NCBI GenBank assembly: GCA_037074765.1
Contig: JBAMDO010000329.1
Span: 1 to 39,005 of the forward strand
Source of the DNA: Mansonella perstans
Taxonomy: Eukaryota > Nematoda > Chromadorea > Rhabditida > Onchocercidae
DNA: 39,005 bases
Direction: 5' to 3'
In this document: positions 11,118 through 22,902 of the stretch, in pieces
Position numbering within the stretch: position 1 is the first letter of the stretch
Layout: each line of letters begins with the position of its first letter
Notes under the pieces: model-generated
Told to the model about the DNA's origin: nothing
Database searches by the model: none
Seen by the model: the letters and a program-made list of their open reading frames with translations, nothing else
Position numbers and translations under genes: made by a program

Positions 11118-11430
11118 TAAATGATAAATGTCTTGCAAAACATTATTACCCATTTATTTTTATTTTTTCCATAAGCCAATTATGTTTTATTGAAAATATC
11201 ACAAAAATAAAATTTGTTTTCGGCTAATGAAAGAAAGGAAAAAAATTGACCTTTGACTTTTTTTCTCTTCTTTTCTCCTCAAATATAAGTTTATTGAAGT
11301 GTCACATGCAAGGAGAAGGAAATTTTGTCAATAATTTTATAAATCAAATAATTCAAATAATTCAATTATTTGATCATTGATAGTTTTTTTTTTTAATATT
11401 CAAAAATAGACTGATTACGATAAGAGGACA

Positions 11431-11719
11431 GTGTGATTGTGATTGTGATTGTGATTGTGATTGTGATTGTGATTGTGATTGTGATTGTGATTGTGATTGT
11501 GATTGTGATTGTGATTTGTGATTTGTGATTTGTGATTTGTGATTTGTGATTGTGATTGTGATTGTGATTGTGATTGTGATTGTGATTGTGATTGTGATTG
11601 TGATTGTGATTGTGATTGTGATTGTGATTGTGATTGTGATTGTGATTGTGATTGTGATTGTGATTGTGATTGTGATTGTGATTGTGATTGTGATGATTGT
11701 GATTTTGATGATTGTGATA
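11431..11719 (+). repeat. (GATTGT)n hexanucleotide repeat with a GATTTGT core
   Basis: A first tract of about 13 GATTGT units is followed by about five 7-bp GATTTGT units (about 11512-11548), and then a longer GATTGT tract of about 24 units with a few GATGATTGT interruptions. Because no unit frame contains a stop, long artefactual frames appear on both strands: Cys-Asp and Val-Ile on plus, His-Asn and Ile-Thr on minus. None has gene context. Confidence 0.93.
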
Positions 11720-12324
11720 TTTACTCGCATTCATTCCTTTCTCTTCTCTTCTGTGTTCTTTTCTCACCCAAAAAATTTCTTGATTAAACAAAAACAAATT
11801 ACCAACACTTTCGAACTTCTTTAAAAAAAAAAATTTAAAAAGAAAATTTGGAATAAAGGTAAATCTTTGCATATATTTTATTTTATTTTTAAAATTGGAA
11901 TTTGAAGTTCCAATTTTATGACAATTCCTTAAAATAATTACTTTAAAGAAGAATATTAAAAATAGGCCAAATTTATATTCAGTAAATTAATTTTAATGGA
12001 AATAACCCATTTAAATTTAATTTTAATAAAAAATAATCATTTCAAATTATATACTTTTACTTAAAAACTTCTTTTTATATACTTTGTACTTCTTTTTTTC
12101 TTCATTCCTGTTTACCTTTCTTCAATTCTTCTTTCGTCTTTTGCTTTTTTCATTTCTTAATTGAAACTGGAATTTCGTTCATCAAATTCATTTTTCATGT
12201 TCAACCAATCTGTCAACTAAAACTAACCTTGTATTACATCGTTTTTTTTTTTCCATGTCGTAAATAAGAGTTTAATTACTACTATAATCTGGTGAAAGTT
12301 AATGATGGATTTGTATGCTATAAG

Positions 12325-12367
12325 TCGATAGATCGATAGATAGATGGGTAAATCGATAAGTAGGTAG
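12325..12367 (+). repeat. Imperfect GATA repeat
   Basis: CGATAGATCGATAGATAGAT and following GATAAGTAGGTAG form a short degenerate tetranucleotide repeat. Confidence 0.8.
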
Positions 12368-12973
12368 AAGGGGCAAAATGAAATCTCGAAAATATTTATA
12401 AAAAAATTTTTTAGATTTTTCAGTGGTACAAAATTTTTACATAAATTAATACTTTTTTGAAATGACATAAAAATAAATTAAGTTTTATTAAAGAGCATCT
12501 GCTTCTCTTTTTTTTGTTTTAAAATAATCGTTAAGACACAAATCTTGATAAATTTGTGTCAATATTTTTGATAAATAAATTTTGATAAATTTCGAAAATT
12601 AATTTAATACAGTAATTTAACAAAATGCAAAATTTTTTAATTCATTTTTTCTCTTCCCTCTCTCAATATTAAACGAATTTTCCATCACTTACCTCGAATT
12701 TGTTATTTTTTACAAAAAAATTCATTTAAAAGAAAAATTAAAATAAGCAGCAGGCAATTAATTTTTTCAAAAAGAAATAAGGTGGTTGAAGAAAAAATAT
12801 CTCTTTGATAATTTCTTGTTTTTTTTCTTTCTCAATACTTCTTCCTATTCTTTATTTTTAAGGATTCCAAGAATGGAAATTCTATTTATTTATTTTTTCT
12901 TCTATTTTCTTCAATAAAACTGTAAAATAAATTTGAAAAGAGCAGTTAAAAAATATTTGCAAAAGTGAATCTG

Positions 12974-13151
12974 AAAGAGGGAGAGAGAGGGAAAGAGAAA
13001 GAGAGAGGGGTAGGGAAAGAGAGAGAGAGAGAGGGAAAATTGAAAGTAAATATAGAATAGATAAGAATATGATGATGATGATGCAATCTTTGTTCTTTCT
13101 TTCTTCCTTTCTTTCTCTTGCTTTCCCTCTCTCTCCCTCTCTCTCCCTCTC
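12974..13151. repeat. Purine tract followed by complementary pyrimidine tract
   Basis: 12974-13037 is almost all purine (GAGAGAGGGAAAGAGAAAG type), and 13094-13151 is almost all pyrimidine (CTTTCTTTCTTCC, then CTCTCTCCCT repeats). They are complementary in composition, so the stretch can fold back across a ~55-bp spacer containing (GAT)n. Confidence 0.8.
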
Positions 13152-14463
13152 ATACAATACAAATTTTATAAGCATTATTCATTTTATCTTCATACACAAT
13201 CGTTTTATTCTTTTTACCAACAAAAAAATTTCCTTTAAAAAGTTTTTCGAAAAATTTATTACCAAAAAAATTAATTCAATCCAAAATTTTTTAATTTTTG
13301 TTTTTTTCCCAATTAAATATATAATTGAATTTATATAATTGAAAACTTTTTTGGTAATAAAAATATGTTAAGAGAGAGTTGAAAAGAAAACTCTCAAATT
13401 TAATCATATTTGAAAGTTTCATAATCTGTTCAAAAATTAATTAGCAAGTAATTAACTTAATAAATTATAAATGAAGAAAAAAACCGATTAATTGCAAAAA
13501 GTATTTTGATGTTTGCTTAAACTATTTATTGCTATTATTGCTTAAAATCTATAACTTCTTTTTTTATTTAAATTAAATGACAAATTTACAAATTCATTAA
13601 GTTGTTCATAAAAAAATAAAGAAAGAAAGATTTATCATTTCCAAGATTTCAATCAATAATTTAAATAATTAATTTGATTTCAATAAATGAACGAAGTAAC
13701 AATGTGAAAGAAGAAAAACCTCTCAAATTTCTTTCTTGTGAAATTTAATTAAAAAAATTGACAATTCAATGCAATGGAAAATTAAACGTTATGAACTCAT
13801 TTAGTATTTTTTGAAAAAAAATAAAAAATACGAATGAAATAAAACGACGAAAAATAATTTCCAATGAAAAATTTGCAAAGAACAAAAAATAAAAATAAAA
13901 ATTTTGCACGAAAATTTAGTGGAAAAAAACAGTTCAAAATTGAACGATTCAAACAAAATTGTCCTTTACTCGGTAAACGACTTTTTTTTTGTTTTTAAAT
14001 TTTTCTCGTTTTAAAAGAAACTCACAAATGATTAATGATTTCGAATTTTTTTTTCCTTTGACAAAAATAAAAAAGACAGATTAACATCGATGAAAAAGAA
14101 ACTATCGATTACCTGTAATTTAGGGCAAAAGATTATTTCATCCTCACTTGTTATATAAACAAATTATTTTACATGGATTGCAAAATGTCCAATTAATGTT
14201 TCGTTTCCTTGTCGTTCAAGGATTGATTTCTACCGGAATGTTTATTTATGTTAATTAATTTTATTAAGATAGCTTAATTAATATTAGTTATTTTAAATCA
14301 TTTACACAGAAAATATCCCAGGCATTTCCATTTTAAAAATTTATATCAATTTATTTACATCAGATAAAACTTATTATGTTAATTATTTGTCACAGCAATG
14401 TCGCATCCCTACAGCTCATTCTCCACCCACTCTTTTTCCAAATTTCCTGTCAAACATATTTAC

Positions 14464-14465
14464 AG
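14464..14465 (+). promoter_or_regulatory. Putative spliced-leader acceptor of bestrophin 1
   Basis: ATATTTACAG ends three bases before the ATG at 14469. In nematodes a 3' splice site this close to the start codon usually marks trans-splicing of a leader. An unseen upstream 5'-UTR exon is the alternative. Confidence 0.45.
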
Positions 14466-14468
14466 GAA

Positions 14469-17400
14469 ATGACTGTTCAGTATAATTTGGATGTGTCAAC
14501 ATCGCGGCCATGGACATTATTCAAACTTTTATTTCGATGGCGTGGTAGTATTTGGAAATCGGTAATACTTGAATTAATTGTTTGGTTGATGCTATTTGCT
14601 GTAATATCGGTGATATATCGTCTTGCATTAACCAATGAACAAGTTAGGTATATTCATTATCGATATTTCAATTCTAGATTTTGAAAAATTTCATTTTTGA
14701 AATTTCCAATTTCAGACTGTTCAAATTCTTTCTTCTTCCTTCTTTTGTTTAGTTAAAATGAAATATATCAAAAGCTTTATAAATCTAATTTTAATTATTT
14801 CATGTTGAAATATTTTGATATTTTAATTTGCTATTAATCAATTATATAAGAAAATTTAACATTTTCATTTCGATTATTTGAATGGGATAGAAATGATTAA
14901 ATTCTTTTTTATATTAATTTTTAGAAAACATAATGAGAATGTTTACATTTTATCGTTTATTATATGTTGAGTTGTTAACATTACAATTATTGAAATGTTA
15001 TCTACTCTTAAAAAAAGAAATTCAACTTTAAATAATTTAATACAAATGCAAAATACAAATTCATTATTGGTTACTGCTCATTAGCGATCATATGTCAAAT
15101 GATAACTGGCATGTTTGATGAAATTAGCTATTTTTCATTTCGAAAAATTAATACAGCCTCATTAGTGTATCGAAGTTTCAAACTTTTATAAATTGAAATT
15201 ATTTTAAAATTGAAAATTATTTCAAAACTATTAATACTAATTTAAAGATAAGACAAAATGATAAGAATTAAAGAATAGTTCACTACTTCATTTTTTTTTT
15301 TTTTTTTTTTTGTTAATTAGCTCATACAGTTTTTGTATGATTTGGAAAAAATAAAATTTGTCTAAAGCAAAAATGAGCCGAATAGCTAATATGCAACGAA
15401 TTAACGCTTTACTTATAACTATATTCCAATTTCAAAACATTTTTTATTCACTGCTAGTTTGCTCACACAGTTGTTTTCAGTGTTGATTGGTTTAATCTAA
15501 ATTAAAATTAGAAAAGAAAAAGAAAAAAGAAGCAAAAAAAAAATTTGGCCCAAAATAAAAATGAGCCAATTATATTGTGAAATACTCCAAAGCATTTGAT
15601 TTGGGATATCAGTTTAAAGTGTATAAATGCTAACTTTAATTATTTTGAAGTACATTCGAACAATTCGTATATTATTGTGATGAAAAACTGGATTATATTC
15701 CATTAAACTTCATGCTTGGCTTTTTTGTCACAGTTGTCCTCACAAGATGGATCAATTTTTTCATCAATATTGGCTACATTGATAAGTTGGCGTCTTTTTT
15801 TTTCATCGATTTTATTTCGCAGAAAGTTTAATTAATTATTTAATTATTAATTTATTCTTTGAAGTTTTTAATAGAGGGAAGAAATAAGCACGAGAGAAAA
15901 ATTTTTCTTAATAATATTAAAAACAAATATATTCGTTTATAGTTTTTGCATCTGTTCTAAAGTTGAAATTTCTTATTAATTAATTGATTAAAAATTTTCC
16001 GAAAATGACTTTTTATTTATTGCATTTAAACAAATAAGATTCTCGAATACTTATGCAAATTTTTTTTCATATAAACAAAATTTGTTGCAAAATATTGAAA
16101 AAGTAGTGGTGGTAATTAGCACGTAATAGTAATTAGCTTGTAGTAGTGATTAGGGCGATGAATTTTTTGTACATACAACTTGATTATAGTATAGCTTTAA
16201 TGGTAGCAACATATGTGAAAGGTTCGGATGATCGATCACGAATGCTACGCCGTAATATCATCCGATATTGCGTTCTGTCGCAAGCACTTGTTTTCCGTGA
16301 TATCAGTATGCGTGTACGGAAACGCTTTCCAACAATTGAAGCATTAGTTGCAGCTGGTAAATAATTTTTATATTTAATCCGATCAAATGATCGAAATTTA
16401 GCAAACAATCATTAAAAATTTTCTATTAAATCATTCATTTTTTTGGAATTACAGCCAAATTGCGCGAATGGAAAATAAATTTTTATATTACAACTTTAAA
16501 AATTATAAATTTTACATTTAACCCTCAGTTAAAAATTATTTAAATAAAATTTTAATTTAAGAATAAAGAATAATGAATTTATATGTAAATAAATAATATT
16601 TTATTATTTTTTTTAATATTTAAAAGATTTTTGAAATTTTCTCAAATCATTTTCCTAGTATTTAAATTCTTAATATTTAGAAAACTGGAATTTAAATTTG
16701 TAATATTTATACGAAATCAAAATTAATTAATTTTTTAATGACTTAAATGTTTTTTTGTTGTTATTTATACATAGATGATAAATTAATAATGCTAAACAGA
16801 ACGAAATTTAATTGATACTTTTAGATTAAATTTATGAAAAAGTTTAAAGCAAAAAGAAAAAAATAGACTTTTTTTTTAAAAAATAATAGGTTTTATGATG
16901 AAACACGAGAAGGACAAGTACGATGCGATCCAATATCGCTATGCCAAGTACTGGATGCCATTCCAGTGGGCATTATCACTTTGTCAGGAAGCTCGGAATC
17001 AGCAAAAAATTTCCAGTGATATTTTACTGGAAAAAGTCGGTGAAGTAAGTAATTGATTTTTTAGCTGAAATGAAATAGCTAACTCATCTTACCTGCCGTT
17101 GATCCTATCTGAATTAATACAAATGGATCGTTTTATCTAAATGAAATAAGTGGCACTACCTTATCTAAGATTGAAAAAAGTAATTCGTATTTACCTGAAT
17201 GAAGTCATTGAATTCATATTTACCTGCATGAAATCATTGAATTCGTATTTACCTGGCATTCGAATAAATGGTTCTTTTTATCTGAATGGAGTAAGTGAGA
17301 ATTCATCTTGACTGAATTAAAACAAGTGAATCATTTTATTCAGACCATTATCATTGTGGATTTTACACTGATTCAAATGTTAGATTTGAATAGTAAAGAG

Positions 17401-20400
17401 ATTCTTTTTTTTTTGCAAAGATAAATTGACAAGTTTTCATTGATTTCTCACTTTCTGTACAGCAAGTAATTAATGTTTACCCTTTGTACTGTAGTAAATA
17501 ATTCCGTAAATAATTGAAGTAAATAATTCCCACCCATTTTGCAATAAATAATTAGTCATATTAATTCTTCGAATTAATTTTTAGAATTAATTACCTTTGT
17601 ACAGTAAGTAATTAATCTTTACCTTTTGTAAAGTAAGTAATTAATTCTCACCCTCTGTACATAAGTAATTAATTCGCACCCTTTATATGATGAGTTATTA
17701 ATTCTCACCCTTTGTACATAAGTAATTAATTCGCACCCTTTATGCAGTAAGTAATTAATTCTCATCTTTTGCACAGTAAGTAATTAATTCTCACCCTTTA
17801 TATGATGAGTTATTAATTCTCACCCTTTGTATAACAAGTAATTAATTCTCATCCTTTGCACAGTAAGTAATTAATTCCCACCCTTTGCACAGTAAGTAAC
17901 TATTTCTCACCCTTTGTGCAGTAAGTAATTAATTCTCATCCTTTGCACAATAAGTAATTAATTCTCACCCTTTGTATAATAAGTAATTAATTCTCACCCT
18001 TTGTACAGTAAGTAATTAATTTTCACTCTTTGTTCAAGCAATTAATTCTCACCCTTTGTCCAGTAAGTAATTAATTCTCACCCTTTGTACATAAGTAATT
18101 AAGTCTAACTCTTTGTACAGTAAGTAATTAATTCTCACCCTTTGTACAGTAAGTAATTAATTCTCACCCTTTGCACAGTAAGTAATCATTTCTCACCCTT
18201 TGTACAGTAAGTACTTAATTCTCATCCTTTGCACAGTAAGTAATTAATTCTCACCCTTTGTACAGTAAGTAATTAATTCTCATCCTTTGCACAGTAAGTA
18301 ATTATTTCTCACCCTTTATATGATGAGTTATTAATTCTCACCCTTTGTATAATAAGTAATTAATTCTCACCCTTTGTACATAAGTAATTAATTCTCATCC
18401 TTTGTACATAAGTAATTAATTCGCACCCTTTATACAGTAAGTAATTAATTCTCACCCTTTGTACAGTAAGTAAGTAATTAATTCTCACTCTTTGTATAAT
18501 AAGTAATTAATTCTCACCATTTGTTCAGTAAGTAATTAATTTTCACTCTTTGTTCAAGCAATTAATTCTCACCCTTTGTCCAGTAAGTAATTAATTCCCA
18601 CCCTTTGCACAGTAAATAATTAATTCTCACCCTTTGTACATAAGTAATTAATTCTCATCCTTTGTACATAAGTAATTAATTCTCATCCTTTGTACATAAG
18701 TAATTAATTCGCACCCTTTATACAGTAAGTAATTAGTTCTCACCATTTGTTCAGTAAGTAATTAATTCTCACTCTTTGTACAGTAAGTAATTAATTCTCA
18801 CCCTTTGTACAGTAAGTAATTAATTCTAACCATTTGTTCAGTAAGTAATTAATTCTCACCCTTTATACAGTAAGTAATTAATTCTCATCCTTTGCACAGT
18901 AAGTAATTAATTCTCACCCTTTGCACAGTACGTAAATATTTCTCACCCTTTATATGATGAGTTATTAATTCTCACCCTTTGTATAATAAGTAATTAATTC
19001 TCACCATTTGTTCAGTAAGTAATTAATTTTCACTCTTTATTCAAGCAATTAATTCTCACCCTTTGTCCAGTAAGTAATTAATTCTCACCCTTTGTACATA
19101 AGTAATTAATTCTAACTCTTTGTACAGTAAGTAATTAATTCTCGCTTTTTGTACAGTAAGTAATTAAAATTTTCGATTTTTTCTTCACTTTTTTTCAATA
19201 AATTAATTTCTTAAATAATTCTTTGCCATTCTCTTGCCAGTAGTTGATAGGTTTTAATTTAATTTCACACTCTTTTTATTATTCTTTAAATTCTGATTAA
19301 TTTCTCATTCTTTCGTTTTGTTTTCTTTTTAAATAAATTGGTAAAAAAAATCCCACTATTTCTTTTCTAACTAATTAAAAGTTTTTGTTATTTTGCAGGA
19401 AATCAAAATATTTCGTACACATTTGGCTATTTTATGCAACTTTGACTGGGTCCCACTGCCAATTATGTATCCACAATTAATTGTCCTGGCTGTTCATACA
19501 TATTTCCTTGTTGGCGCTATTGCACGGCAATATATTACAAATCAAAAGGCAGGAAATAAATCAACGGTTAATGTTTTTGTTTCAGTCTTTTTTTTATCTA
19601 AAATTAATTATTCTGGAAATTTTTTTCCCTTATCAAAAATCAGAATGATATAACTATTCAGAAGATTTTTTGAAAAAATTTTTTCGAAAGCATCATCAAT
19701 TTGTTTGATTATTTAATTACATTAAGCTTGCCTTGGTAAAAAGCCTATCTGCAAGCATGGACTGTATAGCCAAAGAAACAAACTTTTCAAGACCAGACCT
19801 ATAAGAAAAGGTCAATGAAATCCTTTCAATGAAATCACAAAAAAAAAAAAAATTCTGCCACAAATTCTGACCTTACAGAACAACTAAGTTTAGTCCTTAC
19901 AGAATAGATCAAATAGCAAAGCACTCTTCCATATTGCTTTGTCTATCAGATAAAATTGAAAATTCCATTTTCGCTTCATCTACTTACTTTTTAAGCGCTT
20001 TTAGAAAAAGAAAAAAAAATACTGTATTTACAGTTGGATACATATCTTCCGGTGATAACAATTATTCAGTTCGTATGACAGTCATTCAGTTCATTTTTAT
20101 TGTATTTACAGTTGGATATATATCTTCCGGTGATGACAGTCATTCAGTTCATTTTCTACATGGGTTGGTTGAAAGTAGCTGAAGCAATGTTGAATCCATT
20201 TGGTGAAGATGACGACGACTTCGAATGCAATTTCCTTCTCGACAAAAATCTCGCCGTAATTTCCATTCTTTGCTATAATTCTTCTAGATGGAAATGTCAC
20301 AGTAAATCCAAACAGAAATGTCACAATAAATTCAGATAGAAATGTCACAGTGAATCATTTCCCTGCAAGTAGGAACTGTAAAATAAAATTGCATATTCAG

Positions 20401-22902
20401 ACAACAAAAAAAAGAAAATCAGAATTGAAATTTGTAATGTATTCACACACATTGATAAATTAATAAATATTTCAATCATTTGGCATTTCATTTCTCTTTT
20501 CCAGGTAGGGTTGACAATTGTAGATGACGGATGCAGTAAGACACCAGCATTACTCAAGGATGTCTTCTGGAGTGAAACCGAAATTGAACCGCTGTATTCG
20601 GCCGAATCAGCACGAGGAAAATATCGACGTTCCGGTTTAACTGGTTCAACAGCAAATATTGAGTACAAAAAAAAATTTTTTTATTTTTCTTTTCCTTTTC
20701 ACAATATTTTATTATTTTTTTGCAAGAAACAATTTTTTTGAGGTGAATTTAGAAATTTGAAAAAAAAATGAAAAAAGTTTTTTTTCGCTTCTGCAGAAAT
20801 GTAATAAATTTTTTTCAGATTAACTGATCAAAAGCAAAAAATTAAAATGTTACCATTAACACGTGAATCAGACAATCATTATTCATTTTCCGAATTGCTA
20901 CGAAGTTCAATGCGGCGTAGTTTACGTGGAGGAAAGTAAGTTAAAGTTGAAATCGAAAAAAAAACAAACGCAATAATTAACTTATCATAAAGTGAACTGA
21001 TACAAAATGAAGTGATATCATAAACAAATGATAATAATGCGATAACAAACATAATTAATTAATTGATAAGATAGTTAGCATGGTTACTTAATTAACAAAT
21101 AAGAATTGCTATTGAATGGTGATAATTAAGATAATTGGCAAAAAAGTTATAAAATATTTTTCAAAAAGCCTCCATTAATTAGTTACTTAATTAAATTCCT
21201 GACTAATTCATTTTAATCAACATTCATTTTCTATTCTTGAAAGTTCAAAAGAGAACGGAAAAGAAAAGGTACTTTGTTTCATTCGGAAATTGTCACACAA
21301 AATATTTTTTACACAGGAAAGAAGTTAAAGTGATGTTGTAATAGCTCAAGTGAGAAATATTCATTTCGAAAAATTTAAAATTTTTAGAACTGATCATCAC
21401 GGTGGTATTATGAATATTGTTCGCAATAAATTTGGTAGGTAAGGTAATTATTACATAAATAAAATGAAATTTAATTAATTTAATTTTTTTTTGTCTTCCA
21501 AGAAAGTATTATGCAGTACTTTTTCATTGTAAATAAATCAGTGAAAATAAGTGATGAATCATTAGTCAATATTATCTATACTAATATTACTGAGAGTATT
21601 ATACTGATAGTATCATATACTGTATAATACTGTACTATTTACTGATATATGCTGTAATGATAGTATAATCTACTATCAGTATTGATTCTGCTGCATTATT
21701 GATATTACCAATCATTGCTTTCATTTTTACTATTAATCAATAAACGAAAGAATTTTTGTTTTCTTATCCATAATATCTTTTGCTTACTGATAATATTAGC
21801 AATTATTATTTCATCAAACTAAAAATTAATTATGTGTCAAAGATTTTCTCTTCTTTGTCATCTTTCAGATCATTAAGTCATTCATATTTTACAAGTCAAA
21901 ATGTGGATGACTGCGTTAGTAAGACAAATCAATATATGGACGAAGTATCAGGCCTGGAAAAAGGCTATGCAAAATATATGATTAATACCAATGAGAGTCG
22001 TCGAAGCAGTTTTAATCGTGCCTTAGAAAGTATTATTTATGAATCGTGCGATAATTCAAATGTTTACTTATCAGGTAAGTCAAATAAAAATTTTTCTCAC
22101 CGAAAAAAACGAAAAAATTTTAAAAAATGTAGACAAAAATTTTTTTTTGAATTTTTAAAATTTAATTTTAACACCAATAAAAATTGACATTATTACCAAA
22201 AAAAACTGAACAATTCAAATACGGTTGAAAAAAAGAAAAAAATGTTTAAAAATTTATAAAATTGAACTTTTTTTTATTTAATCACACCTGAAAAAAATTT
22301 CAATTTTTTTTCTCAAATAAAAATTTTGATTTTTTACAGATGATGATTTACCAATTACGCTGAAACATGTATCAAATGGTGAGAATCGGTATACAGGTAA
22401 TACTGGTATTATTGGTGTTGTTGGTATTGGTAATGTTACTGGTAGTGGTGGTGTTGGTGGTGCTGTTAGTGGTAGTGGTGGTGGTGGTGGTGGTGTTGTT
22501 GGTGGTACTGGCGTACTACATAAACTGGAAGATCTGGTCGAAGAAACGGAAGAAGCGATAAGTCGAAAAAACACTTTGGAAGATACTAAAAAAATCTCTC
22601 CTACAACAACAACTACCACTATAACTACTTCTCCTACAACGACAATTAATTCTACTACAACTACTACAACTATTACATCTATTCATAACTATATCTTTAT
22701 GAATGATAACATAAATTTATGCAATAATAACATTGCAAATGATGGCACTAATAGACAATTAGCAATTTTAGTAACACAAAAACAACAACAACGACGACAA
22801 AGTCTTTCATTAACTGTCATCGATTGTATTGATCCTAATGACAATGATAATAATGCCCCAGCAACAATTCATAGGCAGAAGTCATTACCTAATTTAATAT
22901 GA
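14469..22902 (+). CDS. Bestrophin-family chloride channel 1 (upstream tandem copy)
   Basis: Eleven exons: 14469-14647, 15651-15785, 16190-16356, 16890-17044, 19399-19566, 20112-20255, 20505-20662, 20819-20935, 21388-21438, 21869-22074, 22340-22902 (TGA); 2043 nt, 680 aa; all donors GT. Bestrophins are pentameric calcium-activated anion channels in the plasma membrane. Without gaps it follows human BEST1 numbering through the core: neck residues I76, F80, F84; W93; aperture position I205; R218; D228-W229; calcium clasp E300-D304 in [13 protein letters not shown]. The start MTVQYNLDV matches the conserved bestrophin N-terminus that helps bind calcium. The tail after ~370 is unrelated to the neighbour's: basic RRSLRGG, then a Gly/Val-rich run (~516-547) and a Thr-rich run (~580-605), ending SLPNLI. 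Intron 4 holds a 1.7-kb minisatellite. Identification is firm; the tail exon joins rest on splice phase alone. Confidence 0.93.
14648..15650 (+). other. Intron 1 of bestrophin 1
   Basis: This is a 1-kb AT-rich intron with a poly-T run near 15291-15311 and a short repeated AAAAATGAGCC motif (about 15370 and 15560). No other content was recognised. Confidence 0.7.
17155..17345 (+). repeat. Degenerate ~32-bp repeat at the start of bestrophin-1 intron 4
   Basis: Variants of GAATTCGTATTTACCTGAAT with TGAA(G/A)TCATT recur about four to six times, poorly conserved at the edges. This is distinct from the downstream 29-bp minisatellite. Confidence 0.6.
17456..19166 (+). repeat. 29-bp minisatellite, close to 60 units, in bestrophin-1 intron 4
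   Basis: The unit is TCTCACCCTTTGTACAGTAA plus GTAATTAAT. Length variants are mixed in: GTACATAAGT (two bases shorter), TATATGATGAGTTATT, TTGTATAATAAGT and TTGTTCAAGCAATT. Blocks of variants recur in the same order (for example TTCAGTAAG, then TTCAAGC, then TCCAGTAAG, at about 18520, 19015 and 18010), which suggests segmental duplication inside the array. About 31 units contain a perfect GTAAGT by hand count. The array fills most of the 2.35-kb intron between exons 4 and 5. Confidence 0.93.
20023..20098 (+). repeat. Tandem duplicate of exon-6 acceptor and exon start (pseudo-exon)
   Basis: TGTATTTACAGTTGGATA occurs here and again at the real exon 6. The upstream copy has an intact acceptor (CAG at 20031-20033). 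If spliced it reads [14 protein letters not shown] and then TGA at 20076-20078. A further partial copy of ATGACAGTCATTCAGTTCAT follows at 20075. Confidence 0.88.
20288..20357 (+). repeat. 24-bp tandem repeat, three copies, in bestrophin-1 intron 6
   Basis: GAAATGTCACAGTAAATC-type units begin at 20291, 20315 and 20339, directly after exon 6. Confidence 0.85.
22406..22680 (+). repeat. Coding low-complexity tracts in last exon of bestrophin 1
   Basis: GGT-rich codons give a Gly/Val/Ser stretch with six consecutive Gly. From 22604 onward, ACA/ACT codons give a Thr-rich stretch. Both are trinucleotide-type repeats that keep frame, so length variation between isolates is likely. Confidence 0.8.

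Larger units (their letters stand above)
6188..14468. other. Long gene-poor intergenic region
   Basis: About 8.3 kb lie between the SGF11 start and the bestrophin-1 start. I see no multi-exon gene. Between 6.9 and 9.6 kb it is a chain of local direct duplications, listed separately. From 9.7 to 14.4 kb it is AT-rich sequence with homopolymers, GA/CT tracts and a long hexanucleotide repeat. Promoters of both flanking genes must lie at its ends, but no element can be pinned down by eye. Short open frames at 6628-6744 and 8965-9066 are possible exons without support. Confidence 0.6.

Noticed and set aside
11539..11824. Plus-strand Cys-Asp and Val-Ile repeat frames
   Set aside because: They are the same artefact of the stop-free hexamer repeat.
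11374..11872. Long open frames (118 and 159 codons) on the minus strand across the hexanucleotide array, giving Ile-Thr and His-Asn repeats
   Set aside because: They exist only because GATTGT units contain no stop in any frame. There are no domains, no splice context and no conserved flanks.
12882..13175. Ser/Leu and Glu/Arg-rich frames over the GA/CT tracts
   Set aside because: Low-complexity translation of purine and pyrimidine runs, with no gene context.
16184..16408. Minus-strand frame of 74 codons
   Set aside because: It is antisense to bestrophin-1 exon 3, which is strongly conserved on the plus strand.
17456..19166. CRISPR-like array
   Set aside because: Units are directly adjacent variants with no unique spacers, inside an intron of a eukaryotic gene. 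It is a minisatellite.
22278..22619. Minus-strand Pro-rich frame of 113 codons
   Set aside because: It is the antisense of the Gly-rich part of bestrophin-1 exon 11.
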